This document shows, piece after piece, positions 1-7,173 of a stretch of 37,495 nucleotides of DNA (position 1 is the first letter of the stretch; each line of letters opens with the position of its first letter). This DNA comes from Deltaproteobacteria bacterium (GTDB lineage: Bacteria; Myxococcota_A; UBA9042; PHBI01), in assembly GCA_006226565.1 (NCBI GenBank), contig SBGO01000531.1, positions 1-37,495 on the forward strand, read 5' to 3'. The position numbers were made by a program, and so were the translations under genes. The notes beneath the pieces are model-generated. The model saw only the letters and a list, made by a program, of their open reading frames with translations. It made no database searches and was not told where the DNA came from.

Positions 1-1
1 C

Positions 2-130
2 AAGCTCGCCCCCCACGGCCTCGCGACCCGCCGTCCGGGCCCCGCCGACGCGCCCGCGAAGGAGGCGCCGGCCCCCGACGCGGCGGCGGCGAAGACCGGA
101 GAGGACGAGCCCGGCGGGGGCGAGGGCTGA
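2..130 (+). CDS. C-terminal tail of a truncated upstream gene (unknown)
   Basis: An open frame runs from the first bases of the window to a TGA at 128-130. It encodes about 42 residues rich in Ala, Pro, Gly and acidic residues and ends in EPGGGEG. The low-complexity composition is typical of a disordered C-terminal tail in high-GC genomes, but no domain is visible and the start lies outside the window. It could be a chance open frame, since at this GC content stop codons are rare. No function can be given. Confidence 0.4.
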   Translation, partial: KLAPHGLATRRPGPADAPAKEAPAPDAAAAKTGEDEPGGGEG

Positions 131-180
131 GCACGGAAGGGGTTGCGCGGCCCGCCTCGGCGGTGCAGTTTTCCCGACGT

Positions 181-200
181 CGCGCCCCCCGTGGGGCGCG
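181..200 (+). terminator. Hairpin between the truncated gene and the first lipoprotein
   Basis: CGCGCCCC and GGGGCGCG form a perfect 8-bp stem around a CCGT loop. It lies 50 bases after the upstream stop and 28 bases before the lipoprotein ATG. No T tract follows, so it may be a terminator of the high-GC kind or a leader stem-loop of the lipoprotein mRNA. Confidence 0.35.
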
Positions 201-228
201 CGACGAACGATCATCGAGAGGTAGAGCG

Positions 229-891
229 ATGCGACGGACGCTGATGGTGGGGGCGCTGGCCCTCGCGCTCGCGGCGGGGTGTGGTGGCGAGAAGAAGAAC
301 GACGGCGCGGCCCCCGAGGGCGACCCCGCGCAGGTCGAGGCGGCCCCGAGCTTCGACGCCGCCGCCCTGAAGGCCAAGCTGCAGGGGACCTGGATCTCCG
401 GCGACGAGAAGAAGCCGCAGTTCAAGTTCGTCTTCGACGGCGACAAGGCGTCGGTGACGGACATGCGCTTCATGGGCGAGCCGAAGACCGAGACCGGCAA
501 GCTGAAGATCAACTCCGCCTACGAGCTCGGCGTGGAGCTCCCCGACGGCACGACCTACAAGTACGACATGGTCGAGGTCGACGGCACCATGCACCTCGGG
601 CTCGGCAAGGTCTTCGAGGTCGAGAGCCTCGACAGCTTCACCCTCAAGACCGCGATGTTCGAGTCGATCGTCAAGCAGGGCGACAGCTGCAAGTGGATCA
701 AGAGCTTCGGCGACAAGGCCGAGGAGCGCGCGATCACCTGCAAGACCGGCGAGCGGGACGGCAAGAAGACGCTCGGCTACCAGGAGCCCGACAGCTTCGA
801 CAAGGAGAAGCTGGCCGACCGCGAGCTCTTCGTCTTCGGCAAGCTCCTCGTGGACGAGGAGCTGCTGTCCGCGGTCGCGAAGAAGCAGTAG
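229..891 (+). CDS. Small lipoprotein of unknown function
   Basis: The ORF track starts at 163, but ATG at 229 is a better start: a GAGAGG ribosome-binding site lies just upstream and the protein then begins with a classical lipoprotein signal, MRRTLMVGALALALAAGC, with LAAGC as lipobox. The mature protein would be about 200 residues, acidic then Lys-rich, with a segment beginning KLQGTWISGDEK that resembles the opening strand of lipocalin-like or 'DUF' beta-barrel lipoproteins. Two cysteines around residues 155-170 could form a disulfide. No family is recognised with confidence. It is a single-gene unit: a hairpin precedes it and two more follow it. Expected location is the periplasmic face of the inner or outer membrane. 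Confidence 0.8.
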   Translation: MRRTLMVGALALALAAGCGGEKKNDGAAPEGDPAQVEAAPSFDAAALKAKLQGTWISGDEKKPQFKFVFDGDKASVTDMRFMGEPKTETGKLKINSAYELGVELPDGTTYKYDMVEVDGTMHLGLGKVFEVESLDSFTLKTAMFESIVKQGDSCKWIKSFGDKAEERAITCKTGERDGKKTLGYQEPDSFDKEKLADRELFVFGKLLVDEELLSAVAKKQ

Positions 892-907
892 CGCCCAAGG
901 CTCACGC

Positions 908-934
908 GCGCGCCCCCGCCGGACGGAGGCGCGC
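908..934 (+). terminator. Terminator-like hairpin after the first lipoprotein
   Basis: GCGCGCC (908-914) pairs with GGCGCGC (928-934), starting 17 bases after the lipoprotein stop codon. The stem is 7 bp with partial inner pairing. No T tract follows, so this is a structural inference only. Confidence 0.4.
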
Positions 935-989
935 ACACGGTCGACCCCACCGCGACGCAGCGGCCCGCCACGGAGCGTCTTGACGCGCC

Positions 990-1011
990 CTTCGCGCACA
1001 GGCGCGCGAAG
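990..1011 (+). terminator. Second hairpin in the 892-1138 intergenic region
   Basis: CTTCGCGC (990-997) pairs with GCGCGAAG (1004-1011) around a 6-base loop. It sits between the stop of the first lipoprotein and the candidate promoter of the next gene. It could be a second terminator stem or an operator-like palindrome. Confidence 0.35.
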
Positions 1012-1023
1012 TAACCGATCGCT

Positions 1024-1052
1024 TTGCGCATAGCCGCTCGGCGGTGCACAAT
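1024..1052 (+). promoter_or_regulatory. Candidate sigma-70 promoter for the EGF/LamG lipoprotein
   Basis: TTGCGC, a 17-base spacer and CACAAT match the -35/-10 pattern (4 of 6 at -10). The segment CTCGGCGGTGCA inside it also occurs at 156-167, in front of the first lipoprotein and likewise downstream of a TTGCGC. The predicted start would leave a leader of about 80 bases. Confidence 0.35.
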
Positions 1053-1138
1053 GCGTCCGGACGCCTCCGTCCGCACCTCCCTCCACCGCCGCAGTGACGC
1101 CGCCCCTTGTCGCGGCGTGCCCTCAAGGGGTCCTCTCC

Positions 1139-3034
1139 GTGCACCACTCCCACCTCGCGGTGAGCGCGTTGGGGCTGATCGCCCTGCTCGGCGGCTGTGC
1201 CGATCGCGCCCCCTCGGCCGACGCCCGCCTCGCGATCGCCGTGGCGCCGTTGACCCTCGACGGCGTCACCAACGCGACCTACACCCTGAGCGTCGTGAAC
1301 GGCGCCGGGGAGACGGTCTGGACGCGCACCGTCGACGCCGACGCCTACGGCGACGGAGCGGGCAGCCTGAGCTACGTCGGCACCTGCGACGCCGACTCGA
1401 ACCCGAACCGGATCGACCTGGTGGTCGAGTCCCTCGAGGCCGGCGGCGTGACGCTCGTGTCCGGGGTCGACTGGGTCAACCCCGCCCCACCGGGCAACCC
1501 CGTCTCGCGCACCGCGGACTGCGTCGCCGACCAGGACGTCGCCGTCACCTTCGACCTGTCCCTCGCGCGCGCGGCGCAGCAGGGCTTCTTCGACGTCGCC
1601 CTGAGCTTCAGCGACGTCTTCTGCTCGGCCAAGCTCGACTGCGTGCGCGACGACGGCGGCACCCTCACCGAGCTCCACCTGCTGTCGAACCCGTCCACCG
1701 GCGACCGCGACCGCACTGCGGTGCTCGGCTTCGCGTGCACGGCGGGCCCGAATCAGGACACCGTCCTCCACCTCGATCCCATCGCGATCGCCTGTGGCAG
1801 CGGCCAGTCGGTCAGCGTCGACTCCAGCGCCGGGCCCGGCAACCTCGACCCGAGCTACTCGGGCTCCGAGCTCCTCTTCCAGGCGGCCGTCTACCGCGGC
1901 GTCGAGCAGCTCGGGACCAACCACAAGGCCTACTGGAACGTCGCCCTGGGGCTGAACCCGAGCGCCGCCCCGGCGCCGACCTCGTGCACCCTGACCGCGG
2001 CCGGCACCGTCACCGACGGCCCCCTCGTCGGCGGCCTGACCCCCGACGGCACCCGCTGGCCCTACGTCGCCTGGTCCGTCGAGCTCTACGACGCCGCCGG
2101 CACCTACACCTGCGGCCAGCACGGCGCCGGCGACGGCAACGGCGTCGACCTCGCCTACAGCGACACCGCCGGCATCGCCTTCGCCGCCTCCTTCGCCTCG
2201 GTCGACCAGAGCGTCGAGACCTACCAGACCGCCTGCGCCATCCCCAACTGCGCCAGCGGCGGCCTGTGTGACTCGGTCTCCGGCGACCCGCTGTCCTGCG
2301 ACGCCTGCGACGCCGGCTGGACCGGCGCGCTCTGCACCCTCGCCCCGCGCCTGTGGTACCGCGCCGACACCCTCGCGCTCGCCGACGGCACCGCGGTCGT
2401 GAGCTGGCCCGACGCCGGCACCGCCAACGCGACCCTCGTCCCGCAGGGCACCGCGCCGACCTACCGCACGGGCGTCGTCAACGGCCGCCCCGTCGTCCGC
2501 TTCGCGAAGGCCGGCGAGATGATCAGCGGCGCCTTCGTCCTTCAGCAGACCTCGAACGACTACACCTTCTACGCGGTCCTCAAGGCGGGGACGACGCAGA
2601 ACCAGTACGCCGACATCCTCGACAACAACCACGGCGGCAGCAGCAACGCGACCTCCGCCGGCCCGGTGTGGCAGCAGAACGTCTCCAACACCAACAACAT
2701 GGGCGTCGGCTTCTGGGCGAACCCGCCCGGGGTCTACAGCGGTGGCAGCCCGTGGAACGTGAGCACCGCCGCCTTCACCCTCCAGGAGGTGCAGAAGGCG
2801 GGCACCCAGCAGACCGCCTGGGTCGACGGCAGCGTCGCCATCTCCGAGGGCGTGCAGGCGATCATGAACAAGCCGTCGGTGCCCTTCGCCCTCGGCGGCA
2901 ACACCTACATCGCGACCCGCCGCTGGGACGGCGACATGGCCGAGTTCATCTACTTCAACCGGGCGCTGACGCCGAGCGAGCGCGCCGAGGTGCAGCAGAT
3001 CCTCGCGACCAAGTACGCGATCACCCTGAACTGA
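1139..3034 (+). CDS. Lipoprotein with one EGF-like unit and a LamG/jelly-roll domain
   Basis: GTG at 1139 is preferred over the track start at 1094 because AAGGGG lies 8 bases upstream and the signal peptide then ends in a lipobox LLGGC. About 631 residues. Residues ~30-360 are a Thr/Asp-rich beta region that I do not recognise. Residues ~364-400 contain one six-cysteine EGF-like unit (CAIPNC...CDSVSGDPLSC) of the same type that is repeated some 22 times in the giant protein at 12355-19653. From about residue 401 to the end is a concanavalin-like (LamG-type) domain with LWYRAD, NGRPVVRF and a final FNRALTPSER motif, a fold that commonly binds carbohydrate or mediates adhesion. Likely a surface-anchored binding protein. 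It converges on the histidine phosphatase gene with 18 bases between stops. Confidence 0.88.
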   Translation: MHHSHLAVSALGLIALLGGCADRAPSADARLAIAVAPLTLDGVTNATYTLSVVNGAGETVWTRTVDADAYGDGAGSLSYVGTCDADSNPNRIDLVVESLEAGGVTLVSGVDWVNPAPPGNPVSRTADCVADQDVAVTFDLSLARAAQQGFFDVALSFSDVFCSAKLDCVRDDGGTLTELHLLSNPSTGDRDRTAVLGFACTAGPNQDTVLHLDPIAIACGSGQSVSVDSSAGPGNLDPSYSGSELLFQAAVYRGVEQLGTNHKAYWNVALGLNPSAAPAPTSCTLTAAGTVTDGPLVGGLTPDGTRWPYVAWSVELYDAAGTYTCGQHGAGDGNGVDLAYSDTAGIAFAASFASVDQSVETYQTACAIPNCASGGLCDSVSGDPLSCDACDAGWTGALCTLAPRLWYRADTLALADGTAVVSWPDAGTANATLVPQGTAPTYRTGVVNGRPVVRFAKAGEMISGAFVLQQTSNDYTFYAVLKAGTTQNQYADILDNNHGGSSNATSAGPVWQQNVSNTNNMGVGFWANPPGVYSGGSPWNVSTAAFTLQEVQKAGTQQTAWVDGSVAISEGVQAIMNKPSVPFALGGNTYIATRRWDGDMAEFIYFNRALTPSERAEVQQILATKYAITLN

Positions 3035-3052
3035 TCAGGCTCTCCGCCTCGC

Positions 3053-3655
3053 TCAGGCGAGGTGGGCGGTGTCGCCGATGGAGCCCGCCTCCCAGCCGCC
3101 GGGGATCTCGCGCAGCACCGTGAGGGACGCGTTCGGGACGATGCGCGCGCCCACGTCCGCCAGCGCCAGCGCGGCCTTCACGCAGCCACCGTGGGTGACG
3201 ACGAGCACCCGCCCCCCGGCGTGGGACACGCGGAGCCCGTCGAGGGCCTGGGCGACCCGCTCCTCCTGCGCCTCCCGCGTCTCGCCGCCCGGGGGCGCCT
3301 CGATGGTCGCGATGATGTCGTGGCTGGTGCCGCCGATCTCGTCCCAGCGCCGCCCCTGCAGCTCGCCCAGGTCGCGCTCGCGCCAGCGCGCGTCGATGGC
3401 GACGGGCGCGTCCCCGAGCGCCCCCGCGACGATGTCGGCCGTCTCTCGCGCCCGGGCCAGGTCGCTCGCCACGACGTGATCGAAGCGCTCGCCCTGCGCG
3501 GCGAGGTGCGCGGCCAGGCGCCGCGCCTGGTCGACCCCTTCGGGCGCCAGCGGCACGTCGAGCTGCCCCTGGAGGCGCTTGTCCTGGTTCCACGTCGTGA
3601 TGCCGTGGCGCACGAGGACGACCTCGAGCCCGCTCTTCTGACCGCTGTCGACCAT
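3053..3655 (-). CDS. Histidine phosphatase (phosphoglycerate-mutase-like) family protein
   Basis: The ORF track opens this frame at 4726, but the real start is ATG at 3655, preceded by an AGGAGG site on the minus strand; the longer reading overlaps the LysR gene. The 200-residue protein has the branch-1 histidine phosphatase signature: LVRHGITTWN near the N-terminus (phospho-acceptor His), RERDLGELQGR in the middle and VTHGGCVKAAL with the second catalytic His. This size and motif set fit cobalamin-pathway phosphatase (CobC) or broad-specificity phosphatases such as GpmB-like enzymes; no cobalamin gene is nearby, so the substrate is open. It lies 71 bases downstream of the LysR gene on the same strand, so they may be co-transcribed. 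Confidence 0.9.
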   Translation of the reverse strand: MVDSGQKSGLEVVLVRHGITTWNQDKRLQGQLDVPLAPEGVDQARRLAAHLAAQGERFDHVVASDLARARETADIVAGALGDAPVAIDARWRERDLGELQGRRWDEIGGTSHDIIATIEAPPGGETREAQEERVAQALDGLRVSHAGGRVLVVTHGGCVKAALALADVGARIVPNASLTVLREIPGGWEAGSIGDTAHLA

Positions 3656-3726
3656 GTCGGCGCCCTCCTGCCGTGTGGGCCTCGCCTTCCCTACACCCGG
3701 CGCGCGCCGCTGCCAATGTTGGCGTC

Positions 3727-4647
3727 TCAGGCGGCGTCCAGGCCCGGGCTGCCCCACCCCTCGGCGTGCTCGACGAGGGTGTCGATGAAGAGGCGCACGT
3801 GCGGCGGCACCGGGCCGCCCTGGGGATAGACCGCGTAGACCGACGACGACGGCGTCACCACCCAGTCGTCGAGCAGGACCTGCAGGCGCCCGTCGCGGAG
3901 GGCGTCGTCCACGAGGAAGTCGGGCAGCACCGCCGCGCCCTGGCCGGCGATCGCGGCGTCCCGGATCGCGTCGCCGTTGTTGGTGCGGAAGCCCCCGGAG
4001 ACGCGCACCACGACGCGCTCGCCGTCGCGCTCGAGGGTGAGCTGGTCCGGGCGCGCCGCGACGGTGTAGACGAGGAACGGGAGCTCGGCGATGTGGTCGG
4101 GGAGCGTGACCCGGTAGCGGGCGGCGAAGTCGGGGCTGGCGATGACGTGCGCCGTGACCGCCTTGATGCGCCGCATGATGAGCGACGAGTCGACGAGGCG
4201 CCCGACCCGCACCGCCACGTCGGTCTTGGTCGCGACCAGGTCCACGAAGTCGTCCTGGAGCTGCAGGTCGACCTCGAGCTCGGGGTAGCGCTGCATCAGA
4301 TCCGTGATCACCGGCAGGACCAGGGTCCGCCCCACGCTGAGCGGGGCGTTCACGCGCAGCTGGCCGTGCACGCGCCCGCCGTGGTGGCTCAGCTCGCGCT
4401 CCGCCTGCTCGGCCTCGGCGAGCATCCGCGCGCAGTGCGGGTAGAGGCGCTCGCCGGCCTCGGTCAACCGGACCTTCCGCGTGGTGCGCAGCAGGAGGCG
4501 CACGCCGAGGTGCTCCTCGAGCCCGGCCACGGCCTTCGAGACCGCCGACTTCGACAGGCCGAGGGCGCGCGCGGCGGCGCTGAAGCCCCCCGCGTCGACG
4601 ACGTGAGCGAAGATGACCATCGACTGCAGGGGCGGGGTGCTCGTCAT
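3727..4647 (-). CDS. LysR-family transcriptional regulator
   Basis: Start chosen at ATG 4647 (MTSTPPLQSM), which has a GAGAGG site upstream; the track start at 4686 would add 13 residues without a ribosome-binding site. The 306-residue length is typical. Residues ~5-65 form the winged helix-turn-helix (GGFSAAARALGLSKSAVSKAVAGLEEHLGVRLL), with TRKVRLTEAGERLY closing the DNA-binding domain. The remainder is the periplasmic-binding-like co-inducer domain ending in a VYPQGGPVPPHVRLFID strand typical of the CrgA/AaeR-like subgroup. Its promoter-to-start region (4645-4674) shares a 30-bp element with the leader of the YceI gene, suggesting autoregulation and control of yceI. Ligand unknown. Confidence 0.93.
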   Translation of the reverse strand: MTSTPPLQSMVIFAHVVDAGGFSAAARALGLSKSAVSKAVAGLEEHLGVRLLLRTTRKVRLTEAGERLYPHCARMLAEAEQAERELSHHGGRVHGQLRVNAPLSVGRTLVLPVITDLMQRYPELEVDLQLQDDFVDLVATKTDVAVRVGRLVDSSLIMRRIKAVTAHVIASPDFAARYRVTLPDHIAELPFLVYTVAARPDQLTLERDGERVVVRVSGGFRTNNGDAIRDAAIAGQGAAVLPDFLVDDALRDGRLQVLLDDWVVTPSSSVYAVYPQGGPVPPHVRLFIDTLVEHAEGWGSPGLDAA

Positions 4648-4674
4648 TGTTTCCTCTCGCAGACATTTCGTCTC
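4645..4674. promoter_or_regulatory. Shared LysR/YceI element, copy A (over the LysR start)
   Basis: This stretch begins CATTGTTTC, contains TCGC in the middle and then ACATTTCGT. It matches 24 of 30 positions with 5438-5467, in the same orientation. It covers the start codon, ribosome-binding site and predicted -10 of the LysR gene. A TGT-N12-ACA dyad is contained in it. Inferred operator, probably for LysR autoregulation. Confidence 0.45.
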
Positions 4675-4693
4675 CGAGAGGGTCAATCGTCAA
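4665..4693 (-). promoter_or_regulatory. Candidate LysR promoter
   Basis: On the minus strand TTGACG (plus 4688-4693), a 17-base spacer and CGAAAT (plus 4665-4670) resemble a sigma-70 promoter. The predicted start point falls at about 4658, at the ribosome-binding site, giving a very short leader. The -10 overlaps shared element copy A. Confidence 0.4.
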
Positions 4694-4759
4694 CCCCGTT
4701 GGGCTCCTCGAGCTCGGCGGCCGCACGAGACGACCGCCGCTCGGGCGGGGGACTGGGAC

Positions 4760-5281
4760 CTACGGCAGCTCGTGGACGGTCACGACCACGGCGGCGTCGC
4801 CGGATTGGCGCTGGACGGTCAGCGTCAACGGGGCGTCGCAGCGCTCGGCCTCACACGGGACGGCGAGCGCGGCGGGGGCGGCGAGCTGGGCGGCGGTGAG
4901 CGTCACCTCCCCGACGACGCCGAAGCCGTCGCTCAGCGTGACGACGACCCGGTTGGGCGGCGGGCACGGCCCCGGGATACCGCGCATCACGGGCTCGGCG
5001 GAGATCAGCAGGTGCCTCACCCAGGCGTACGTCTGGATCTCCTCCGAGGAGCTCTTCGACGGCGACACCTCCAAGCCCGGCGTCGAGACCTCCGTCACCT
5101 TGGGACTCTCGCGCTCGTCGATGACCACCTTCGCGACCACTGGCAGGTCGTCCGGGGTCAGCGCGCTCTGGATCGAGGTCGGCTCTTCGTCGGGCAGGTC
5201 GTAGTCGCACCCCGGAACGAGGGTCAAGACGCTCGCGAACGCGAACGCCGTCGGGACCAGCACCATCGCACGATGGGACAT
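4760..5281 (-). CDS. Small lipoprotein of unknown function
   Basis: Start taken at ATG 5281 (MSHRAMVLVP), because GAGGAGG lies 6 bases upstream; the track start at 5323 has none. The 173-residue product has a signal peptide and lipobox LVPGC followed by Asp at +2, a residue that in E. coli keeps lipoproteins in the inner membrane (the rule is not reliable in Myxococcota). The mature chain holds a spaced pair of Cys-containing segments (GPCPPPN, PCEAERC) and beta-strand patterns such as VVVTLSDGFGVVGEVTLTAAQL. No family is recognised. It is divergent from yceI across a 279-base intergenic region that is noticeably AT-richer than its surroundings. Confidence 0.75.
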   Translation of the reverse strand: MSHRAMVLVPTAFAFASVLTLVPGCDYDLPDEEPTSIQSALTPDDLPVVAKVVIDERESPKVTEVSTPGLEVSPSKSSSEEIQTYAWVRHLLISAEPVMRGIPGPCPPPNRVVVTLSDGFGVVGEVTLTAAQLAAPAALAVPCEAERCDAPLTLTVQRQSGDAAVVVTVHELP

Positions 5282-5437
5282 GGCGGCCTCCTCGGTGTGG
5301 GTGGTTTGGGACAGCGATCGCAAGATCCATTCCGGCCCAAATCAACGTGTAACACCAAGTAAACATTGCATATCGGCATGACGCAGCGCGTCGCGCCAGG
5401 GCGATTTCGCTCAGGGCCTGGGGCCAATCGCGCGGCC

Positions 5438-5467
5438 CATTGTTTCTCGTCGCGAACATTTCGTTTC
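5438..5467. promoter_or_regulatory. Shared LysR/YceI element, copy B (yceI leader)
   Basis: Second copy of the element at 4645-4674: CATTGTTTC, TCGC and ACATTTCGT are identical and in register. It lies about 94 bases upstream of the yceI ATG and contains the dyad TGTT-N10-AACA, the kind of spacing seen in LysR boxes (T-N11-A). The surrounding 5320-5480 stretch is AT-rich for this genome. Inferred LysR-binding site controlling yceI. Confidence 0.45.
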
Positions 5468-5560
5468 TAAACCACCGAATTGTCTACCAGGCGTTTCGAG
5501 GCGATGGTTGGCCCGTACCCACCCGGACGGGTGTCCCAGCGCAACCACAGGAGCATCCCA

Positions 5561-6145
5561 ATGCGCACCATTCGAAAGCTCGCTCTCGCCGCCCTCGCCC
5601 TCGCCATCCCCGCGCTCGTCTCGACCAGCGCCAGCGCGGCCAACTACTCCATCGACTCGTCGCACACCTCGATGGTCTTCAAGATTCAGCACCTCGGCGT
5701 CGCCCCGGTCTACGGCCGCTTCAACAAGACCTCCGGCAGCTTCGTCTACGACGCCGCCAAGCCCGAGGCCTCGAGCCTGAACGTCGAGATCGACGTCAAC
5801 AGCGTCTTCACCGCCGAGAAGAAGCGCGACGACCACCTGAAGAGCCCCGACTTCTTCAGCGCCAAGCAGTTCCCGACCATCACCATCAAGTCCAAGAGCG
5901 TCACCGCCGCCAAGGGCAAGGACGTCCTCAAGGTCGTGGCCGACGTCACCATCCGCGGCGTCACCAAGACCCTGACCTTCGACATCGCCAAGACCGGCGA
6001 GGGCCAGGACCCCTGGGGCAACTCGCGCGTCGGCTTCGAGGGCACGCTGACCATCAACCGCATGGACTTCGGCGTGAGCTTCATGCCCGACGGCCTCGGC
6101 AAGCAGGTCACCATCATGTTCGCCGTCGAAGGCATCAAGGGCTGA
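5561..6145 (+). CDS. yceI: YceI-family periplasmic lipid-binding protein
   Basis: ATG at 5561 with CAGGAG upstream is preferred to the track start at 5480. The 194-residue precursor has a Sec signal peptide ending SASA before ANYSIDSSHTSM. The mature protein has the YceI lipocalin-like pattern: SIDSSHTSMVFKIQHLGV at the N-terminus, KRDDHLKSPDFF, TVRGVTKTL-like strand (TIRGVTKTLTFDI) and a final HxMDFG-like INRMDFGVS. YceI proteins bind polyisoprenoid-type lipids in the periplasm and are often induced by stress or alkaline pH. The next gene begins 4 bases after the stop, so the two form an operon, probably controlled by the LysR protein through the element at 5438. Confidence 0.93.
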   Translation: MRTIRKLALAALALAIPALVSTSASAANYSIDSSHTSMVFKIQHLGVAPVYGRFNKTSGSFVYDAAKPEASSLNVEIDVNSVFTAEKKRDDHLKSPDFFSAKQFPTITIKSKSVTAAKGKDVLKVVADVTIRGVTKTLTFDIAKTGEGQDPWGNSRVGFEGTLTINRMDFGVSFMPDGLGKQVTIMFAVEGIKG

Positions 6146-6149
6146 GGTC

Positions 6150-7067
6150 ATGGACCCCGTCCAAGCCGGGCTCATCGGGGTGGTGGCGCCGTCCGTGGCC
6201 GCCACCGCCCTGATCCTCCTCCTCCGTCGCCCCTGGGGCTCGGCGAACGCCGCCCCCTGGGCGACGGGGCTCGCCCTGGCGGTCGCCTACGGCGTCGCCT
6301 TCGCCCTCATCCTCGGCTGGCCGTCGCTGCCGCCGATCGACATGACCCACGCCACCCCGTGGCTCGTCATCCCGGCCGTCGGAATCGCCTTCCTCCCGCT
6401 CCGCGTCGCCAAGGGCCGGGCCCTGGCCACCGCGGCCCTCGGCCTCCTCAACGCTGCGATGCTGCTCGGCCCGCTCGCCGGCCGTAGCTTCGACGCCACC
6501 GAGCTCGTCCTCCACGCCCTGCTCATCGCCGCCTCCTTCGCGGCCCTCCAGACCGGCATCGAGCGGGCCACCGCCGAGCTCGATCCCCGCGCCGGCGTTC
6601 TCGCCGCTCTCACCCTGGTGTCCGGCGCCGCCGCCGCGATCCTGCTCTCTGACATCGCCTCGCTCGCCCAGGTGACCGGGGGCCTCGCCGCCGGGCTCGG
6701 CGCGCTCTTCGCCCTCGGCCTCTGGCGCCCGGAGCTCGCTCGCGTCACCCACGCCGCGCCGGTCATCGCCACGGTCGTCGGCGGCACCCTCTGGGGCGCG
6801 GTGCTCTACGCCAACGGCCGCTACGAGGTCGCCGTGCTGCTCGCCATCACCCCGCTGGTACTGTGGGCGCTGCGCTCGACCCTCGCCCGCCCCCGCCGCC
6901 TCCTCGCGCGGCTCGCGGTGCCGGCCCTGATCGCCCTGGTGCCGGTGGGCGCCGCCGCGGGCCTCGCCGCGAGCGCCTACTTCGCCGACTCGAGCGAGCA
7001 GGTCGCCCCGGCGACCGACGGCAGCGCGCCCGCCGACGACGGGTACGACCCGAACTACGGGTACTGA
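6150..7067 (+). CDS. Polytopic membrane protein, unknown function
   Basis: The 305-residue protein has about ten hydrophobic segments (for example residues ~6-26, 36-58, 65-82, 90-112, 117-137, 145-200 in two spans, 208-228, 232-250 and 258-283), separated by short loops, and ends in a polar tail DGYDPNYGY. ATG at 6150 follows the yceI stop by 4 bases, indicating translational coupling. No transporter signature is recognised. Its position directly behind yceI suggests a membrane partner: YceI genes are commonly paired with cytochrome b561-like proteins, but this protein lacks the heme-ligating histidine pattern I would expect. A long GC-rich hairpin immediately follows the stop. Confidence 0.85.
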   Translation: MDPVQAGLIGVVAPSVAATALILLLRRPWGSANAAPWATGLALAVAYGVAFALILGWPSLPPIDMTHATPWLVIPAVGIAFLPLRVAKGRALATAALGLLNAAMLLGPLAGRSFDATELVLHALLIAASFAALQTGIERATAELDPRAGVLAALTLVSGAAAAILLSDIASLAQVTGGLAAGLGALFALGLWRPELARVTHAAPVIATVVGGTLWGAVLYANGRYEVAVLLAITPLVLWALRSTLARPRRLLARLAVPALIALVPVGAAAGLAASAYFADSSEQVAPATDGSAPADDGYDPNYGY

Positions 7068-7069
7068 GC

Positions 7070-7111
7070 GAGGGCGCGCGACGCGACTCCAGCCCTCGCG
7101 TCGCGCCCCTC
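7070..7111 (+). terminator. Strong terminator-like hairpin after the yceI operon
   Basis: Beginning 2 bases after the stop codon, GCGCGACGCGA (7076-7086) pairs with TCGCGTCGCGC (7096-7106), extended by GAGGG/CCCTC with one bulged C, giving about 16 bp around a 9-base loop. There is no T tract, which is common for terminators in very GC-rich bacteria. Confidence 0.6.
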
Positions 7112-7173
7112 GCCCGGCGGGCTCCGCCGCCACACCGTGAGCCCCCTTGTCCTCGCGACCCGGGTGTCTCACG

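Noticed and set aside
3053-4726. 557-aa minus-strand ORF as one gene
   Set aside because: Its N-terminal two thirds is a shadow of the LysR gene in another frame; only the part after ATG 3655 has a ribosome-binding site and a family signature.
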